This document shows, in pieces, positions 34,210-44,598 of a DNA stretch of 64,000 nucleotides. The position numbers and the translations under genes are program-made. The stretch comes from Prevotella communis. Lineage in GTDB: Bacteria > Bacteroidota > Bacteroidia > Bacteroidales > Bacteroidaceae. The notes under the pieces were generated by a model that saw nothing but the letters and a program-made list of their open reading frames with translations, made no database searches and was not told the DNA's origin. The first letter of the stretch is position 1. Every line of letters starts with the position of its first letter. The DNA is taken from contig NZ_CP091792.1 of NCBI RefSeq assembly GCF_022024115.1, forward strand, positions 2,666,001 to 2,730,000, read 5' to 3'.

Positions 34210-35846
34210 GGAGTCCAGGGCTTCAAGGTCTTGAAGAAATCGTTGCCCTTATCATCTACGAGAATAAATGCGGGGAAGTCCTCCACGTCAATCTTCCACA
34301 CAGCCTCCATACCCAGTTCAGGATATTCAACGCACTCAATGCTCTTGATAGAACTCTTAGAGAGAACGGCAGCCACGCCACCGATAGTACCCAGATAGAA
34401 ACCACCATGCTTCTTACAAGCCTCAGTAACCACATCAGAACGGTTACCCTTGGCAATCATCACAAGCGATGCGCCATTAGCCTGGAACTCATCCACGTAG
34501 GGGTCCATACGGTTAGCTGTTGTCGGACCCATAGAACCACAAGGATAGCCCTCTGGCGTCTTGGCTGGTCCGGCATACAGCACAGGATATTTCTTGAAGT
34601 ACTCAGGCATACCCTCACCAGCATCCAGACGTGCCTTCAGCTTAGCGTGAGCGATATCACGGGCCACGATGATGGTACCCTTCAGGTTGACGCGGGTAGA
34701 AACAGGATATTTTGAGAGCTCCTTACGAACGGCATCGATACCCTCGTTCAGGTCGATCTCAATACCCTTGCCGCCTTCACCGGGCTTGCGCAGCTCCTCA
34801 GGAATCAACTCTGTTGGATTCTCGTCCATCTTCTCCAACCAGATACCGTCGGCATTAATCTTTGCCTTGATATTGCGGTCAGCAGAGCAAGACACGCCCA
34901 TGCCGATAGGACAGCTAGCACCGTGACGAGGCAGACGGATCACGCGGATGTCGTGAGCCAGGTACTTACCACCGAACTGGGCACCAAGACCAATCTTGTG
35001 AGCCTCCTTCAGCAGTTTCTCCTCCAAGTCTATGTCACGGAAGGCACGACCCGTCTCATCACCCGTAGTAGGCAGGTTGTCATAGAACTTGATTGAAGCG
35101 AGCTTCACGGTGAGCAAGTTCTTCTCAGCTGAGGTACCACCAATCACGAAAGCAATGTGATAAGGAGGACAAGCAGCTGTACCCAGAGTCTTCATCTTCT
35201 CTACGAGGAAAGGAATCAGCGTACCCTCGTTCTGGATGGTAGCCTTCGTCATGGGATAGAAATAGGTCTTGTTGGCAGAGCCACCACCCTTAGCCACCAT
35301 CACGAACTTATACTCGGCACCCTCGGTAGCCTCGATATCAATCTGTGCAGGCAGGTTGCAACGGGTATTCACCTCGTCGTACATGTTCAGAGGAGCGTTC
35401 TGTGAATAGCGCAGGTTGTCCTGTGTAAAGGTGTTATACACACCACGGCTCAGCGCTTTCTCATCCTCAAAACCAGTCCAGATCTGCTGTCCCTTCTCAC
35501 CATGAATGATGGCTGTACCCGTGTCCTGACAGAAAGGCAGGATACCCTTGCAAGCCACGTCAGCATTGCGCAGGAACTGCAGGGCTACATACTTGTCATT
35601 CTCAGAGGCCTCAGGGTCAGAAAGAATCTTTGCCACCTGAAGGTTGTGCTCACGACGCAACATAAACTCTACGTCGTGGAAAGCCTGCTGAGCCAAAAGC
35701 GTCAGAGCTTCCTTTGATACCTTCACAATCTGCTTGCCTTCAAATTCAGCAGTAGTAATGCCTTCCTTAGAAAGCAGTCTATACTCGGTTTTGTCTTCGC
35801 CCACCTGAAACATAGGGGCATACTTGAATTCAACTGGTGTTGCCAT
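34197..35846 (-). CDS. Class I (iron-sulfur) fumarate hydratase
   Basis: 549 residues, the dimeric FumA/FumB type, which uses a 4Fe-4S cluster to interconvert fumarate and malate. [35 protein letters not shown] and the C-terminal [20 protein letters not shown] match the family. It belongs to the reductive branch producing succinate. Its last 13 bases overlap the M6 protease gene, so the protease may be expressed from read-through of this transcript. Confidence 0.94.
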   Translation of the reverse strand: MATPVEFKYAPMFQVGEDKTEYRLLSKEGITTAEFEGKQIVKVSKEALTLLAQQAFHDVEFMLRREHNLQVAKILSDPEASENDKYVALQFLRNADVACKGILPFCQDTGTAIIHGEKGQQIWTGFEDEKALSRGVYNTFTQDNLRYSQNAPLNMYDEVNTRCNLPAQIDIEATEGAEYKFVMVAKGGGSANKTYFYPMTKATIQNEGTLIPFLVEKMKTLGTAACPPYHIAFVIGGTSAEKNLLTVKLASIKFYDNLPTTGDETGRAFRDIDLEEKLLKEAHKIGLGAQFGGKYLAHDIRVIRLPRHGASCPIGMGVSCSADRNIKAKINADGIWLEKMDENPTELIPEELRKPGEGGKGIEIDLNEGIDAVRKELSKYPVSTRVNLKGTIIVARDIAHAKLKARLDAGEGMPEYFKKYPVLYAGPAKTPEGYPCGSMGPTTANRMDPYVDEFQANGASLVMIAKGNRSDVVTEACKKHGGFYLGTIGGVAAVLSKSSIKSIECVEYPELGMEAVWKIDVEDFPAFILVDDKGNDFFKTLKPWTPCAK

Positions 35847-35876
35847 AGTCTTGTTTTTTATTTAGTATTATGGGTA

Positions 35877-35884
35877 CAAAAGTA
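35877..35884 (-). promoter_or_regulatory. Promoter -7 box TACTTTTG for fumarase
   Basis: Exact TAnnTTTG on the minus strand, 30 bases before the start. Confidence 0.7.
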
Positions 35885-35886
35885 CA

Positions 35887-35928
35887 ATAAAAAAACGAGA
35901 CTCACAAACATGAATCTCGTTTTTTTAT
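35887..35928 (-). terminator. Terminator behind the M16 protease gene
   Basis: AACGAGA/TCTCGTT stem with a 14-base loop; T runs on both strands, so it may work in both directions. Confidence 0.75.
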
Positions 35929-35941
35929 GATGAAAGGCGAA

Positions 35942-38845
35942 TTAATAGCCAAAGATTTCCTTTGTCGTCACTCGTTTCACGGGACCATACTTCTCCAAGG
36001 TCGCCATATCGAGAGCCTCCTCATTGCCTAAGATGACGTAGCGATAAGGCTTACGGGCGATACATCTGTCGGCAAATTCCAGCACATCGGCCAGCGTCAG
36101 GTTAGGCATTGCCTCGTAGATACGCTGGTTGATATCGTAGTCAAGACCATTCTCCTGAGCTGTCAGCCAGGCATTAATCAGACCAAACTTCGTTGTACGC
36201 ATACTGGCAAGACGCTTGATGATAGACTCTTTGGCAATCTTCAGGGCACCCTCACTCTGAGGTACTGAGTCAAGGATATGATGGAACTCCGCAATACAGT
36301 CGGCCATTTTGTCGTTCTGTGTGATGATATGCGTAAAGAACATATCCTTGTAATCCTGATGACTGGGCTGCATATAGTAAGCATAAGCATTGTAAGCCAG
36401 TCCGCGAGCCTCACGCAGTTCCTGGAAGACAATGCTGTTCATACCACCTCCGAAGAACTCGTTGAAGAGCGCCTGGACGGGAGCCTCCTCCGGATTCCAT
36501 GCATTACCCTCATTGTGGTACATACGCATGTAGATATTCTGGGCATCATAAGGAGCCAGCAGCACCTCGTTGCTGTCGGTAGGCTGCATCACATAGTGCT
36601 TATTCTCAGGTACATCCTTCGTTGCCACGTTCGCCTGAGAAGCGTAAGAGGCCAAGGCGTCTGCCAGTTCATCCTCGCTCATCGGACCATAGTACAACAC
36701 GGTGTGCTTGTACTGGGCAAGGTCTTTCAGCAAGCCAAGCAATTCCTCAGGATTGGTATTTGCCAGCGTATCGATAGAGATATCATGACGACGGGGATTG
36801 TAAGGACCGTATATGCCGTAGCTGGCCAGCATATCAAAGTTCGTGCGCTGGTCGGTCTTTGCATCCATACGCGACTTAGCCTCCATGCCCACAAACATCG
36901 CATAAGCCTCCTTATCCACCTTGGCATGCTGCATCAGGTGTTCCAGAAGAGCTACAGCCTGCGGCATATTCTCGCTGAGTCCGTTCAGGCTGACAGACAG
37001 GCTACGGTCGCCCACCTGGATATTGTAATTACAAGCCAGCTTATAGAACTGCTGTTTGATCTGCTCTGATGTCAATGAGTCGGTACCCAGATAGTCCAGA
37101 TACTGGGCAGCATATCCATAACGCAAATCAGCCTCGTTGCCAAACTCATAGCGGAAAGCCAACTGAAAACGGCCGTTCTCCTTGTTCTGTACATAGATTG
37201 TAGGCAACTGGTCGTTGATATGTCCGAATGTCAGGTCCTTCTGGAAATCCACGAAACGAGGCTGGATAGGCTTCACCTCCAAGTTCTGGATATCCTTCAC
37301 AAACTGACTCACATAGTCGCGGTTGGTGGGGATAGGCGTGATGGCCGGCTTGTCAATCTTCTTGATAGTCGGGTCTACGCCCTGCTTCTTGAATACCGTG
37401 ACATAGTTGTTCACGAAATAGCGATTGGCAAACGCCACAATCTGTTCCTTCGTGATACCAGCCACACGGTCGAGAGCCTTCACCTCCTGTTCCCAGGGCG
37501 TACCGTTGATAAAGGCGTTGACAAACATTCTGGCACGTGCCTGGTTACTCTCCAAGGCGTTGTAATACTCCAGCTTCAGGTTGTTGACAACAGAGGGCAA
37601 CAGGTCGTCAGAGAAATCTCCGGCTTTCAGTTTCTCAATTTCCTCGAGCAACAGCGAGCGTACCTCCTCCAGGCTCTGTCCTTCCTTCGGTGTACCTCCC
37701 AGAATCAGCATTGAGTAATCCTGCATGGGAATAGCAGCACCCCATGCGCCCAACATTCTCATCTGCTGGTTGATATCCAGGTCCAGAAGTCCGGCGGTAC
37801 CGTTGCTCAGCATCTGCTGGATAACCTGCAAAGTATCAGCCTGCAAAGAACTGGCCCTGTCGAATTTCCATCCCAGCCACAGATTCTCAGCCTCCAGGCC
37901 AATAACCGTTGTATCTACGGGGGCCGTCAGTTCAGGCTGCTTGTCGTAAACAGGCTGTTCTACATCCTCACCTGGCTGCCACTCACCGAAATACTTCTCG
38001 ATGGTAGCCACCACCTCATCAGGATCAAAGTCACCACTCATACAGATGGCCACGTTATTGGGCACATACCATTTCTTGAAATAGTTCTTGATATTGGTGA
38101 TGGAAGGATTCTTCAGGTGTTCCTGCGTACCGATGGTGGTCTGTGTGCCGTAGGGGTGCGTGGGGAACAACTTCGCCATCATGGCAGTATAGAGCTTGTC
38201 GCCATCATCCGTCAGACTGATGTTATACTCCTCATAGACAGCCTCCAGCTCCGTATGGAAACCACGAATGGTCATATTCATGAAGCGGTCGGCCTGAATC
38301 TTTGCCCAGTTATCAATCTCGTTAGAGGGGATATCCTCCACGTAGCAGGTCACATCGTTTGATGTGTAGGCATTTGAGCCCTCACTACCGATGGTAGCCA
38401 TCAGCTTGTCGTACTCGTTGGGGATATTGTACTTGGCAGCCAACTGACTCACAGAGTCAATCTCATGATAAGCCTTCTTGCGAGCCTCAGGGTCGGTCAA
38501 CTGGCGATAAGCCTCGTAGCGTTTCTCAATCTCCTCCAGATAAGGAGCCTCAGCCTCAGGGTCGGTCACACCGAAGTGATTCGTACCCTTGAACATCAGA
38601 TGCTCCAGGTAGTGAGCCAGACCTGTGGTCTCTGCAGGGTCGTTCTTGGAACCCGTACGCACGGCGATATACGTCTGGATACGCGGTTCTTCCTTGTTGA
38701 CGCTGAGATAAATCTTCAGTCCGTTCTTCAACGTGTAGATACGGGTCTGGGCCATATCGCCCTTCACCTCCTCATAGTCATACTTAGAGCAGCTGCTCAA
38801 TGCAAGGCCCATCAGGGCCATTCCAAACAAAAAATTTAGTTTCAT
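35942..38845 (-). CDS. M16 family zinc peptidase, lipoprotein
   Basis: 967 residues. Lipobox signal (LALSSCSK). The inverted zinc motif HYLEH (His78, Glu81, His82) with a downstream LEAVYEEY Glu is intact in the first M16 domain. Three further M16-like domains follow, the full-length double-repeat form of pitrilysin-type enzymes. Predicted to degrade peptides in the periplasm or at the outer membrane. Last gene of the operon hflX-DUF4954-M16, ten bases behind DUF4954. Confidence 0.92.
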   Translation of the reverse strand: MKLNFLFGMALMGLALSSCSKYDYEEVKGDMAQTRIYTLKNGLKIYLSVNKEEPRIQTYIAVRTGSKNDPAETTGLAHYLEHLMFKGTNHFGVTDPEAEAPYLEEIEKRYEAYRQLTDPEARKKAYHEIDSVSQLAAKYNIPNEYDKLMATIGSEGSNAYTSNDVTCYVEDIPSNEIDNWAKIQADRFMNMTIRGFHTELEAVYEEYNISLTDDGDKLYTAMMAKLFPTHPYGTQTTIGTQEHLKNPSITNIKNYFKKWYVPNNVAICMSGDFDPDEVVATIEKYFGEWQPGEDVEQPVYDKQPELTAPVDTTVIGLEAENLWLGWKFDRASSLQADTLQVIQQMLSNGTAGLLDLDINQQMRMLGAWGAAIPMQDYSMLILGGTPKEGQSLEEVRSLLLEEIEKLKAGDFSDDLLPSVVNNLKLEYYNALESNQARARMFVNAFINGTPWEQEVKALDRVAGITKEQIVAFANRYFVNNYVTVFKKQGVDPTIKKIDKPAITPIPTNRDYVSQFVKDIQNLEVKPIQPRFVDFQKDLTFGHINDQLPTIYVQNKENGRFQLAFRYEFGNEADLRYGYAAQYLDYLGTDSLTSEQIKQQFYKLACNYNIQVGDRSLSVSLNGLSENMPQAVALLEHLMQHAKVDKEAYAMFVGMEAKSRMDAKTDQRTNFDMLASYGIYGPYNPRRHDISIDTLANTNPEELLGLLKDLAQYKHTVLYYGPMSEDELADALASYASQANVATKDVPENKHYVMQPTDSNEVLLAPYDAQNIYMRMYHNEGNAWNPEEAPVQALFNEFFGGGMNSIVFQELREARGLAYNAYAYYMQPSHQDYKDMFFTHIITQNDKMADCIAEFHHILDSVPQSEGALKIAKESIIKRLASMRTTKFGLINAWLTAQENGLDYDINQRIYEAMPNLTLADVLEFADRCIARKPYRYVILGNEEALDMATLEKYGPVKRVTTKEIFGY

Positions 38846-38855
38846 GCCTAATTAT

Positions 38856-40709
38856 TTAGTTTTCATAGTCAATCTCGTGGTCGAGTTTAGAGAGGAAGTC
38901 ATCCAGTACCTCCTGTTCCACATCACCCATCAGGAACTCCTTCTCCGCATCCTTACGGATTTCAGCAATCCATGCACGGCGCGCCTTCACGTAGTCCTCA
39001 CGGATACGCTCGCAGGCAGCCTCGTCAATCTCCGTCAGGTGATAGTAATCCAGAATCAGCTGATAGCTCCAAGCCCAACGGTAGTCGCTGTAGCTGTTAT
39101 TGATGTCCTCAAAGCGCGTCAGCACCTGCTGGATATTCTCGATGCCGCCCTCCTTGATATCGTCTATCAGTCGTTGTTCCTCACTCTCAGGCAACAACAG
39201 TCCGCTGAGGTCAGACCAGGCCCCTTTGCCCACCTCCGACTTCGGATAGCCAAAGAAGCCCTCTTTCTGAGCACGCTTCAGTACGGCACCCATGTAGATA
39301 CGCAGAGCAATATCATAGTACTTCAAGCCCTTCATAAGTGAAGAAGCGTTGATGACATACTCGTGGAAATTATACGTCGTGACATTGTCGCCAGAAGCAT
39401 TACGCAACGCCTTCAGAATCTCGATACCCTGGATAATCTCACCTACCGTGAAAGGAGATAGCCAGTCAAAATTGATGATACTCTTCTTCGACTGCTTAGA
39501 ACGCTTGTCGCGTTTTGGCCATTTCTTGATATCACGATACAAACCTACAGTAGTGATATTTCTGCCAGGCACCAGATACATCGTATCCCCATAAGCGATA
39601 AGATAAGAGAACGGCAGGTTGCGCGTGTCAGGATGGTGCATCAGTTTGCCGAAGCATACAGAGAAAGCACCAATCGTGGCAGGCATCAGCACATACGAGC
39701 CAGAGGCCGTCTTCGTACCGCGCTCCAGCGTACCATAGTGCAAGGGTCCCATCTTGTAGGCGTGGTTCGAGAAGTTGGTGTTTGAACCAGCGTTGTAGAA
39801 CGAGAACTGTCCGCCAATCAGCAGGCTTGACTTATGATGCGAAGCCGAGAACGGACCGCAGAAGGCGGCACAGGCCTCACCATTAGCCATGAATGAGTTG
39901 GCAAAGAACAGACTGGCCTCGGCCGTGAAGCCATTGGTAATCTGACAAGCCTCACCCACGAAGCAGTCCTGCATCTTCACGGAGTTATTAATCGAGCAAC
40001 CGTCACAGATAATCGAGTTCTCGCAGATGACACCCGTACCGATAAATACAGGCGCATCCTCACTACTCAGGATTGTACACTCGTTCAGACGGGCTGCACC
40101 ACTAATCTCGCAGTCGCCCTTAATCACGGTGTTGATGACATCCTTGGTATTGATAATCTTCACGCTGTTGCCAATGGTACCACGTTCCGGCGTTGAGATA
40201 CGTACCTCATCGTCAATCAACTGGCGCAGACGGTTTACCAGGGCCTTGTCGCGATTATGCTTCACCATGAAAGCAGCCAACTGAGAGTTCAGTTCACGGA
40301 ACAGCACGATATTGCCATCACCCATCTCGTTGAGTACGCTGATGGTAGAGCCCGCGCCATAGCTGGCTCCCTCGCGAGTCTCAAGTGTTGAGATATTCGA
40401 GATATAGCAGTCGTCACCAATGGTATAGTTATTGATGAAGTTGCCCACCTTCTCTATCAGACAGTCATCGCCCACGGTGACATTTCTCAACGTGGCATCG
40501 TTGATACCCGAGTGCTTATAGAAGCCCTGAGCCACCTCAATCTTTTTCTCGAACTTACCCAGGCGGATATCGCCATAGAATATCACACGGTGGAAGTTAT
40601 AGGGACGAAAATCCTCGTCAACCATTACCCTGTTCCAGTCCTCAGCCCAACATACGTTGTTCTCAAGCACCTGAATCTCTTCCTGTGTCAGTTGTCTGTA
40701 CTCTCTCAT
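38856..40709 (-). CDS. DUF4954 family protein (left-handed beta-helix)
   Basis: 617 residues. Repeated hexapeptide-like stretches (TVGDDCLIEKVGNFINNYT, TIGDDCYISNISTLETREGA, FIGTGVICENSIICDGCSIN) indicate a left-handed parallel beta-helix, as in acyl- and nucleotidyltransferases. A helical C-terminal third follows. DUF4954 is common in Bacteroidota and has no assigned function; a sugar-nucleotide or acyl transfer role is only a guess. Lies between hflX and the M16 gene. Confidence 0.85.
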   Translation of the reverse strand: MREYRQLTQEEIQVLENNVCWAEDWNRVMVDEDFRPYNFHRVIFYGDIRLGKFEKKIEVAQGFYKHSGINDATLRNVTVGDDCLIEKVGNFINNYTIGDDCYISNISTLETREGASYGAGSTISVLNEMGDGNIVLFRELNSQLAAFMVKHNRDKALVNRLRQLIDDEVRISTPERGTIGNSVKIINTKDVINTVIKGDCEISGAARLNECTILSSEDAPVFIGTGVICENSIICDGCSINNSVKMQDCFVGEACQITNGFTAEASLFFANSFMANGEACAAFCGPFSASHHKSSLLIGGQFSFYNAGSNTNFSNHAYKMGPLHYGTLERGTKTASGSYVLMPATIGAFSVCFGKLMHHPDTRNLPFSYLIAYGDTMYLVPGRNITTVGLYRDIKKWPKRDKRSKQSKKSIINFDWLSPFTVGEIIQGIEILKALRNASGDNVTTYNFHEYVINASSLMKGLKYYDIALRIYMGAVLKRAQKEGFFGYPKSEVGKGAWSDLSGLLLPESEEQRLIDDIKEGGIENIQQVLTRFEDINNSYSDYRWAWSYQLILDYYHLTEIDEAACERIREDYVKARRAWIAEIRKDAEKEFLMGDVEQEVLDDFLSKLDHEIDYEN

Positions 40710-40730
40710 AATTTATTTAATGTGTTAGGT

Positions 40731-42065
40731 TCAATTCTCTTCTATAGTATAGAGGAAGTCGTTATATGGATACTTCTGCACGTGCAGCTCGCGAACCTTA
40801 TTATATAGCGTGGTGCGCAGTTCCTCGATATTCTCCTTGTTTTTAGCGCTAATGAACAAGGGAGCGGCAGCATATTCTTCACTCTTCACTTTGCCCTTTT
40901 CACTTATCTTGGCCATCCATGTCTTCTTCAACTCCTCCAATGACACGTTTTCCTTCGTAGGCTCCGTCAGGTCGTCTTCCTCCTGCGGCGTCCATGTGTA
41001 GGCATCAATCTTGTTGAATACCACCATCGAAGGCGTCTCCGAACAACCCAGTTCGCTGAGTGTCTGTTCTACCACCCGGATCTGGTCTTCGAAATCGGGA
41101 TGCGAGATATCCACCACGTGTACCAGCAAATCAGCCTCGCGCACCTCGTCGAGCGTACTCTTGAAGCTCTCTACCAGGTCTGAGGGCAACTTACGGATGA
41201 ATCCTACGGTATCGGCCAGCAGGAACGGCAGGTTCTCGATGGTCACCTTACGCACCGTCGTGTCGAGCGTGGCAAAGAGCTTGTTCTCAGCAAACACGTC
41301 GCTCTTCGACAGGAGGTTCATCAGCGTGGACTTACCCACGTTGGTATAACCCACCAGCGCCACACGAATCAGGCGTCCGCGGTTCTTGCGCTGGGTCGTC
41401 TTCTGCTTGTCAATCTCTGCCAGACGCTGTTTCAGAAGGGTGATACGGTGCAGGATGATACGTCGGTCCATCTCCAACTGCGTCTCACCAGGTCCACGCA
41501 GTCCCACGCTTCCCTTGCCGCCACCGCCGCCAGAGCCACCGCCCTGACGCTCCAGGTGCGTCCAGAGTCGCTGCAGTCGGGGCAGCATATAGCGATGCTG
41601 CGCCAGTTCCACCTGCGCCTTGGCTTCGGCTGTCTGCGCACGCATGGCGAAGATATCCAGAATCAGCGATGTGCGATCCAGAATCTTCACTTGCAGTTCC
41701 TTCTCAATGTTTCTGATTTGTTTAGCACTCAGTTCATCATCAAAAATCACCATACCCACAGGCTGTGGCATGTCTGCATCGCTCTCATAATCCTCGCGAT
41801 GCTCCATGGCCTCGTCATAGGCATCCTCACACATCTTGATATACTGTCGTATTTCTTCCAGTTTTCCACTACCTACATAGGTCACACTGCTGGGACCGCC
41901 CACCTTTTGCGTAAAACGCTTCACGGTGCGAGCCCCTGCTGTCGTTGCCAGGAATTCCAGTTCGTCCAGATATTCGTTTGTCTTAGCTTCGTCCTGTTGT
42001 CCTGTAATCAGTCCTACTAATATGGCCGTCTCGGCCTTTGCTTCGGAGATGACAAATTCTTTCAT
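40731..42065 (-). CDS. hflX: Ribosome-associated GTPase HflX
   Basis: 444 residues. The N-terminal HflX domain (GPSSVTYVGSGKLEEI) and coiled-coil linker with a Gly-rich loop (QGGGSGGGGGKGSVGLRGPG) lead to the GTPase domain: G1 GYTNVGKST, G3 DTVGFIRKLP, G4 NKID. HflX splits stalled ribosomes under stress. Near the C-terminus the segment KGKVKSEEYAAAP is encoded by a heptamer-like repeat. First gene of its operon. Confidence 0.95.
   Translation of the reverse strand: MKEFVISEAKAETAILVGLITGQQDEAKTNEYLDELEFLATTAGARTVKRFTQKVGGPSSVTYVGSGKLEEIRQYIKMCEDAYDEAMEHREDYESDADMPQPVGMVIFDDELSAKQIRNIEKELQVKILDRTSLILDIFAMRAQTAEAKAQVELAQHRYMLPRLQRLWTHLERQGGGSGGGGGKGSVGLRGPGETQLEMDRRIILHRITLLKQRLAEIDKQKTTQRKNRGRLIRVALVGYTNVGKSTLMNLLSKSDVFAENKLFATLDTTVRKVTIENLPFLLADTVGFIRKLPSDLVESFKSTLDEVREADLLVHVVDISHPDFEDQIRVVEQTLSELGCSETPSMVVFNKIDAYTWTPQEEDDLTEPTKENVSLEELKKTWMAKISEKGKVKSEEYAAAPLFISAKNKENIEELRTTLYNKVRELHVQKYPYNDFLYTIEEN
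40873..40904 (-). repeat. Heptamer-like (TTCACTC) repeat inside hflX
   Basis: TTCTTCACTCTTCACTTTGC followed by CCTTTTCACTT on the plus strand, read in frame as KGKVKSEE in the C-terminal linker. Confidence 0.7.
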
Positions 42066-42094
42066 TCAGTAAAATTATTATCGATAATCGCCGA

Positions 42095-42102
42095 CAAAAG
42101 TA
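42095..42102 (-). promoter_or_regulatory. Promoter -7 box TACTTTTG for hflX operon
   Basis: Exact TAnnTTTG on the minus strand, 29 bases before the start; a TTATCGATAA palindrome (42079-42088) sits at the likely start. Confidence 0.65.
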
Positions 42103-42143
42103 ATAAATCTGTATGAAATATGCAAGGATTGAAATATTTTTCT

Positions 42144-42151
42144 TACCTTTG
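42144..42151 (+). promoter_or_regulatory. Promoter -7 box TACCTTTG for the PL11 lyase
   Basis: Exact TAnnTTTG, 22 bases before the ATG at 42174; it excludes the upstream in-frame start at 42120. Confidence 0.7.
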
Positions 42152-42173
42152 CAACCACAAAAACAACTACGAT

Positions 42174-44138
42174 ATGAAACGAATCCTACTATCTATCGCA
42201 TCTGCAGCGCTATGTTTAGGCCTTACGGCACAACCCAAATATGATTATTCCAAGCTCAGTACGGAGCGTCTGGACCGCGGCGTGGTGGCCGTGCGTCAGG
42301 CGGACGGAAGTGCCTTCGTGTCGTGGCGCATCCTGCGTGACGACCGGAAAGGTGAGTCTTTCGATATTTATCGAAATGGCGTGAAGCTCAACCAAGCGCC
42401 TCTCACCAATGGCGGCTCTTTCTTCATTGACGAGAATCCCCTGGACGAGGATGCCACCTACGAGATTAAGGGAGGCACAGCCAAGGGACAGTTCACGCTT
42501 TGCCAGGATGCTCCCGTGGGCTATATCCCCATCAAGCTCAACAAGCCCGAGGGTGGCAAGGTGCCTACCATCCAACCTCAGCAGCGCCCAGGCAATAATG
42601 GCTGGCGATGGCGCGACACGGGCGAGTATGCCTATACCGCCAACGATGCCACCGTGGCCGATGTTGATGGCGACGGACAGTATGAGATTATCCTGAAATG
42701 GGACCCTACGAATGCACACGACAACAGTCACGACGGTTACACGGGGCCTACCCTCCTCGACTGCTACCGGCTGAACGGTGAACAGCTCTGGCGTATTGAC
42801 TTAGGCCGTAATATCCGCTCTGGTGCCCACTATACGCCCTTCATCGTCTACGACTTTGATGGCGACGGGCGTGCCGAACTGATGGTAAAGACTGCCGACG
42901 GCACCCGCGATAGCGAGGGCCGCGTGATCGGCGATTCCGTCGTCGATCATAGAAACAAGGCAGGCCGCATCCTCTCTGGTCCTGAGTATATCAGCGTCTT
43001 CGACGGTCTCACGGGTCGCCTCCTCGACACCAAGCCCTATATCCCTGAGCGCGGCGAACTGAAAGCCTGGGGCGATGAAAAAGGCAACCGCTCCGAGCGC
43101 TATTTAGCAGGTCTCGCCTACCTTGGAGCGGTAGCCGCTCGGCCTTTGGACGCTTGCACGGCAAGAAATTCTTCACTTTTCACTATTCACTCTTCCCTTC
43201 CCTCCGCTGTTTTTTGTCGCGGCTACTACACCCGTTCCGTCATCGTGGCATGGGACTGGGACGGCAAGTCCCTGAAGGAGCGCTGGGTGTTTGACACCAA
43301 TAATCCTGAGTGGCGCTCGTATGCCGGACAGGGTAATCACAACCTGCGCATTGCCGATGTCGACGGCGACGGCTACGACGAGATAACCTATGGCTCTATG
43401 GCCGTAGATCATGATGGCAAGGGACTCTACAATACCCGCATGGGCCACGGCGACGCCATCCATCTCATTGCCGACCCGAAGGACGACCGTCTCTACATCT
43501 GGGACTGCCACGAGAACAAGCGCGATGGTTCCGATCTGCGCGATGCCGCCACGGGCAAGGTCCTTTTCCAGATTAAGAGTACTGCTGACGTAGGCCGTTG
43601 TATGGCTGCCGACATCGACCCAACGAATCCCGGGGTGGAGATGTGGAGTGCAGATAGTCATGGTATCAGGAATATGAAGGGCGAGGTGGTCAACGCCGCC
43701 AAAGATTCCGACGACCCTCAACATAATAATTATCTGGTGATGGGAGGCCGCTGGCTCTCCATGAACTTCGGCATCTGGTGGGACGGCGACCTGCTGCGCG
43801 AGTTGCTCGACCGCGAGACGGTGTCGAAATACGACTGGCAGAACCGCAGGATTGTGGACCTGCAACGCTTTGACGGCCAGTTCAATAACGGCACGAAGTC
43901 CAACCCCTGTCTGGCCGCCGACATCCTGGGCGACTGGCGCGAAGAGGTACTGATTCGCAATCGTGAGAGCACAGAGCTGCGCCTCTACGTCTCCACGATT
44001 CCCACGTCCTACCGCATCAACTGTCTGATGCAGGACATCCCCTACCGTCTCTCCGTAGCCTATCAGAACGTGGGCTACAACCAGCCCTCAGAACCCGGCT
44101 ACTACATTGGTCCTGATAAAACGGATTATCTGAAATAA
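42174..44138 (+). CDS. Polysaccharide lyase family 11 rhamnogalacturonan lyase
   Basis: 654 residues with a signal peptide (MKRILLSIASAALCLGLTA). A beta-sandwich N-terminus (ERLDRGVVAVRQADGSAFVS) precedes the PL11 eight-bladed propeller, with repeated calcium-binding loops DVDGDGQYEIILKWDP, DFDGDGRAELMVKTADG and DVDGDGYDEITYGSMA. It cleaves the rhamnogalacturonan I backbone outside the cytoplasm. Around residues 330-345 the segment SSLFTIHSSLPS is encoded by a TTCACTC-type repeat and is a probable insertion in a surface loop. No SusCD genes are adjacent. Confidence 0.92.
   Translation: MKRILLSIASAALCLGLTAQPKYDYSKLSTERLDRGVVAVRQADGSAFVSWRILRDDRKGESFDIYRNGVKLNQAPLTNGGSFFIDENPLDEDATYEIKGGTAKGQFTLCQDAPVGYIPIKLNKPEGGKVPTIQPQQRPGNNGWRWRDTGEYAYTANDATVADVDGDGQYEIILKWDPTNAHDNSHDGYTGPTLLDCYRLNGEQLWRIDLGRNIRSGAHYTPFIVYDFDGDGRAELMVKTADGTRDSEGRVIGDSVVDHRNKAGRILSGPEYISVFDGLTGRLLDTKPYIPERGELKAWGDEKGNRSERYLAGLAYLGAVAARPLDACTARNSSLFTIHSSLPSAVFCRGYYTRSVIVAWDWDGKSLKERWVFDTNNPEWRSYAGQGNHNLRIADVDGDGYDEITYGSMAVDHDGKGLYNTRMGHGDAIHLIADPKDDRLYIWDCHENKRDGSDLRDAATGKVLFQIKSTADVGRCMAADIDPTNPGVEMWSADSHGIRNMKGEVVNAAKDSDDPQHNNYLVMGGRWLSMNFGIWWDGDLLRELLDRETVSKYDWQNRRIVDLQRFDGQFNNGTKSNPCLAADILGDWREEVLIRNRESTELRLYVSTIPTSYRINCLMQDIPYRLSVAYQNVGYNQPSEPGYYIGPDKTDYLK
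43167..43200 (+). repeat. Heptamer-like (TTCACTC) repeat inside the PL11 gene
   Basis: TTCTTCACTTTTCACTATTC continues to ACTCTTCCC, read in frame as SSLFTIHSSLP. Same family as the hflX copy. Confidence 0.75.
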
Positions 44139-44167
44139 AAGGAACAGGAATAAAAGAGTAAGAACCC

Positions 44168-44473
44168 CTACTCTACCACCTCGATATAGAAGGAAAAAGG
44201 ACGGAACCCGTCGTTGCAACTGATCATCGCGCTCATCGGGTTCTTCATCCATCCGTCGTAAAAGTTGCCCTCACCACGAGCCAGCGACTCCACGAACTCA
44301 CGCATAGAGTACCATGCCGACGGACACATGCCCTCAGGCTGCTGCCCATCGACGGAAATCCATTGCTGTCCCTCCCTGACATCGCAGGTATGCTCTATCG
44401 GGTTCTCGTATTTCGCCATCAGGTCCTCATAGACGGTTTGGCGCAGGGCTGTGATTCTTACCTTTTTCATCAT
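44168..44473 (-). CDS. TIGR04076 family protein
   Basis: 101 residues. Matches the small TIGR04076 family: KVRITALRQTVYEDLMAKYE, then CDVREGQQWIS, then MCPSAWYSMREFVESLARGE and ISCNDGFRPFSFYIE. Three conserved Cys suggest metal or cofactor binding. Cytoplasmic, function unknown. Divergent from a nitroreductase-like gene. Confidence 0.85.
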   Translation of the reverse strand: MMKKVRITALRQTVYEDLMAKYENPIEHTCDVREGQQWISVDGQQPEGMCPSAWYSMREFVESLARGEGNFYDGWMKNPMSAMISCNDGFRPFSFYIEVVE

Positions 44474-44510
44474 TGTTGTCGTATCTGCTTGAAATGCAAC
44501 TTCTGGGCTG

Positions 44511-44518
44511 CAAAGATA
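44511..44518 (-). promoter_or_regulatory. Promoter -7 box TATCTTTG for the TIGR04076 gene
   Basis: Exact TAnnTTTG on the minus strand. Confidence 0.65.
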
Positions 44519-44562
44519 GCACTATTTTTCCATTTTATAGTCCATAATTCAGCTTTTATTTG

Positions 44563-44570
44563 TATATTTG
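44563..44570 (+). promoter_or_regulatory. Promoter -7 box TATATTTG for the nitroreductase gene
   Basis: Exact TAnnTTTG, 28 bases before the ATG. Confidence 0.7.
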
Positions 44571-44598
44571 CAACCAAAAGGTTAAATATTGAACTGCT

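Noticed and set aside
36278..37069. 263-residue plus-strand open frame
   Set aside because: Antisense to the M16 protease, no independent features.
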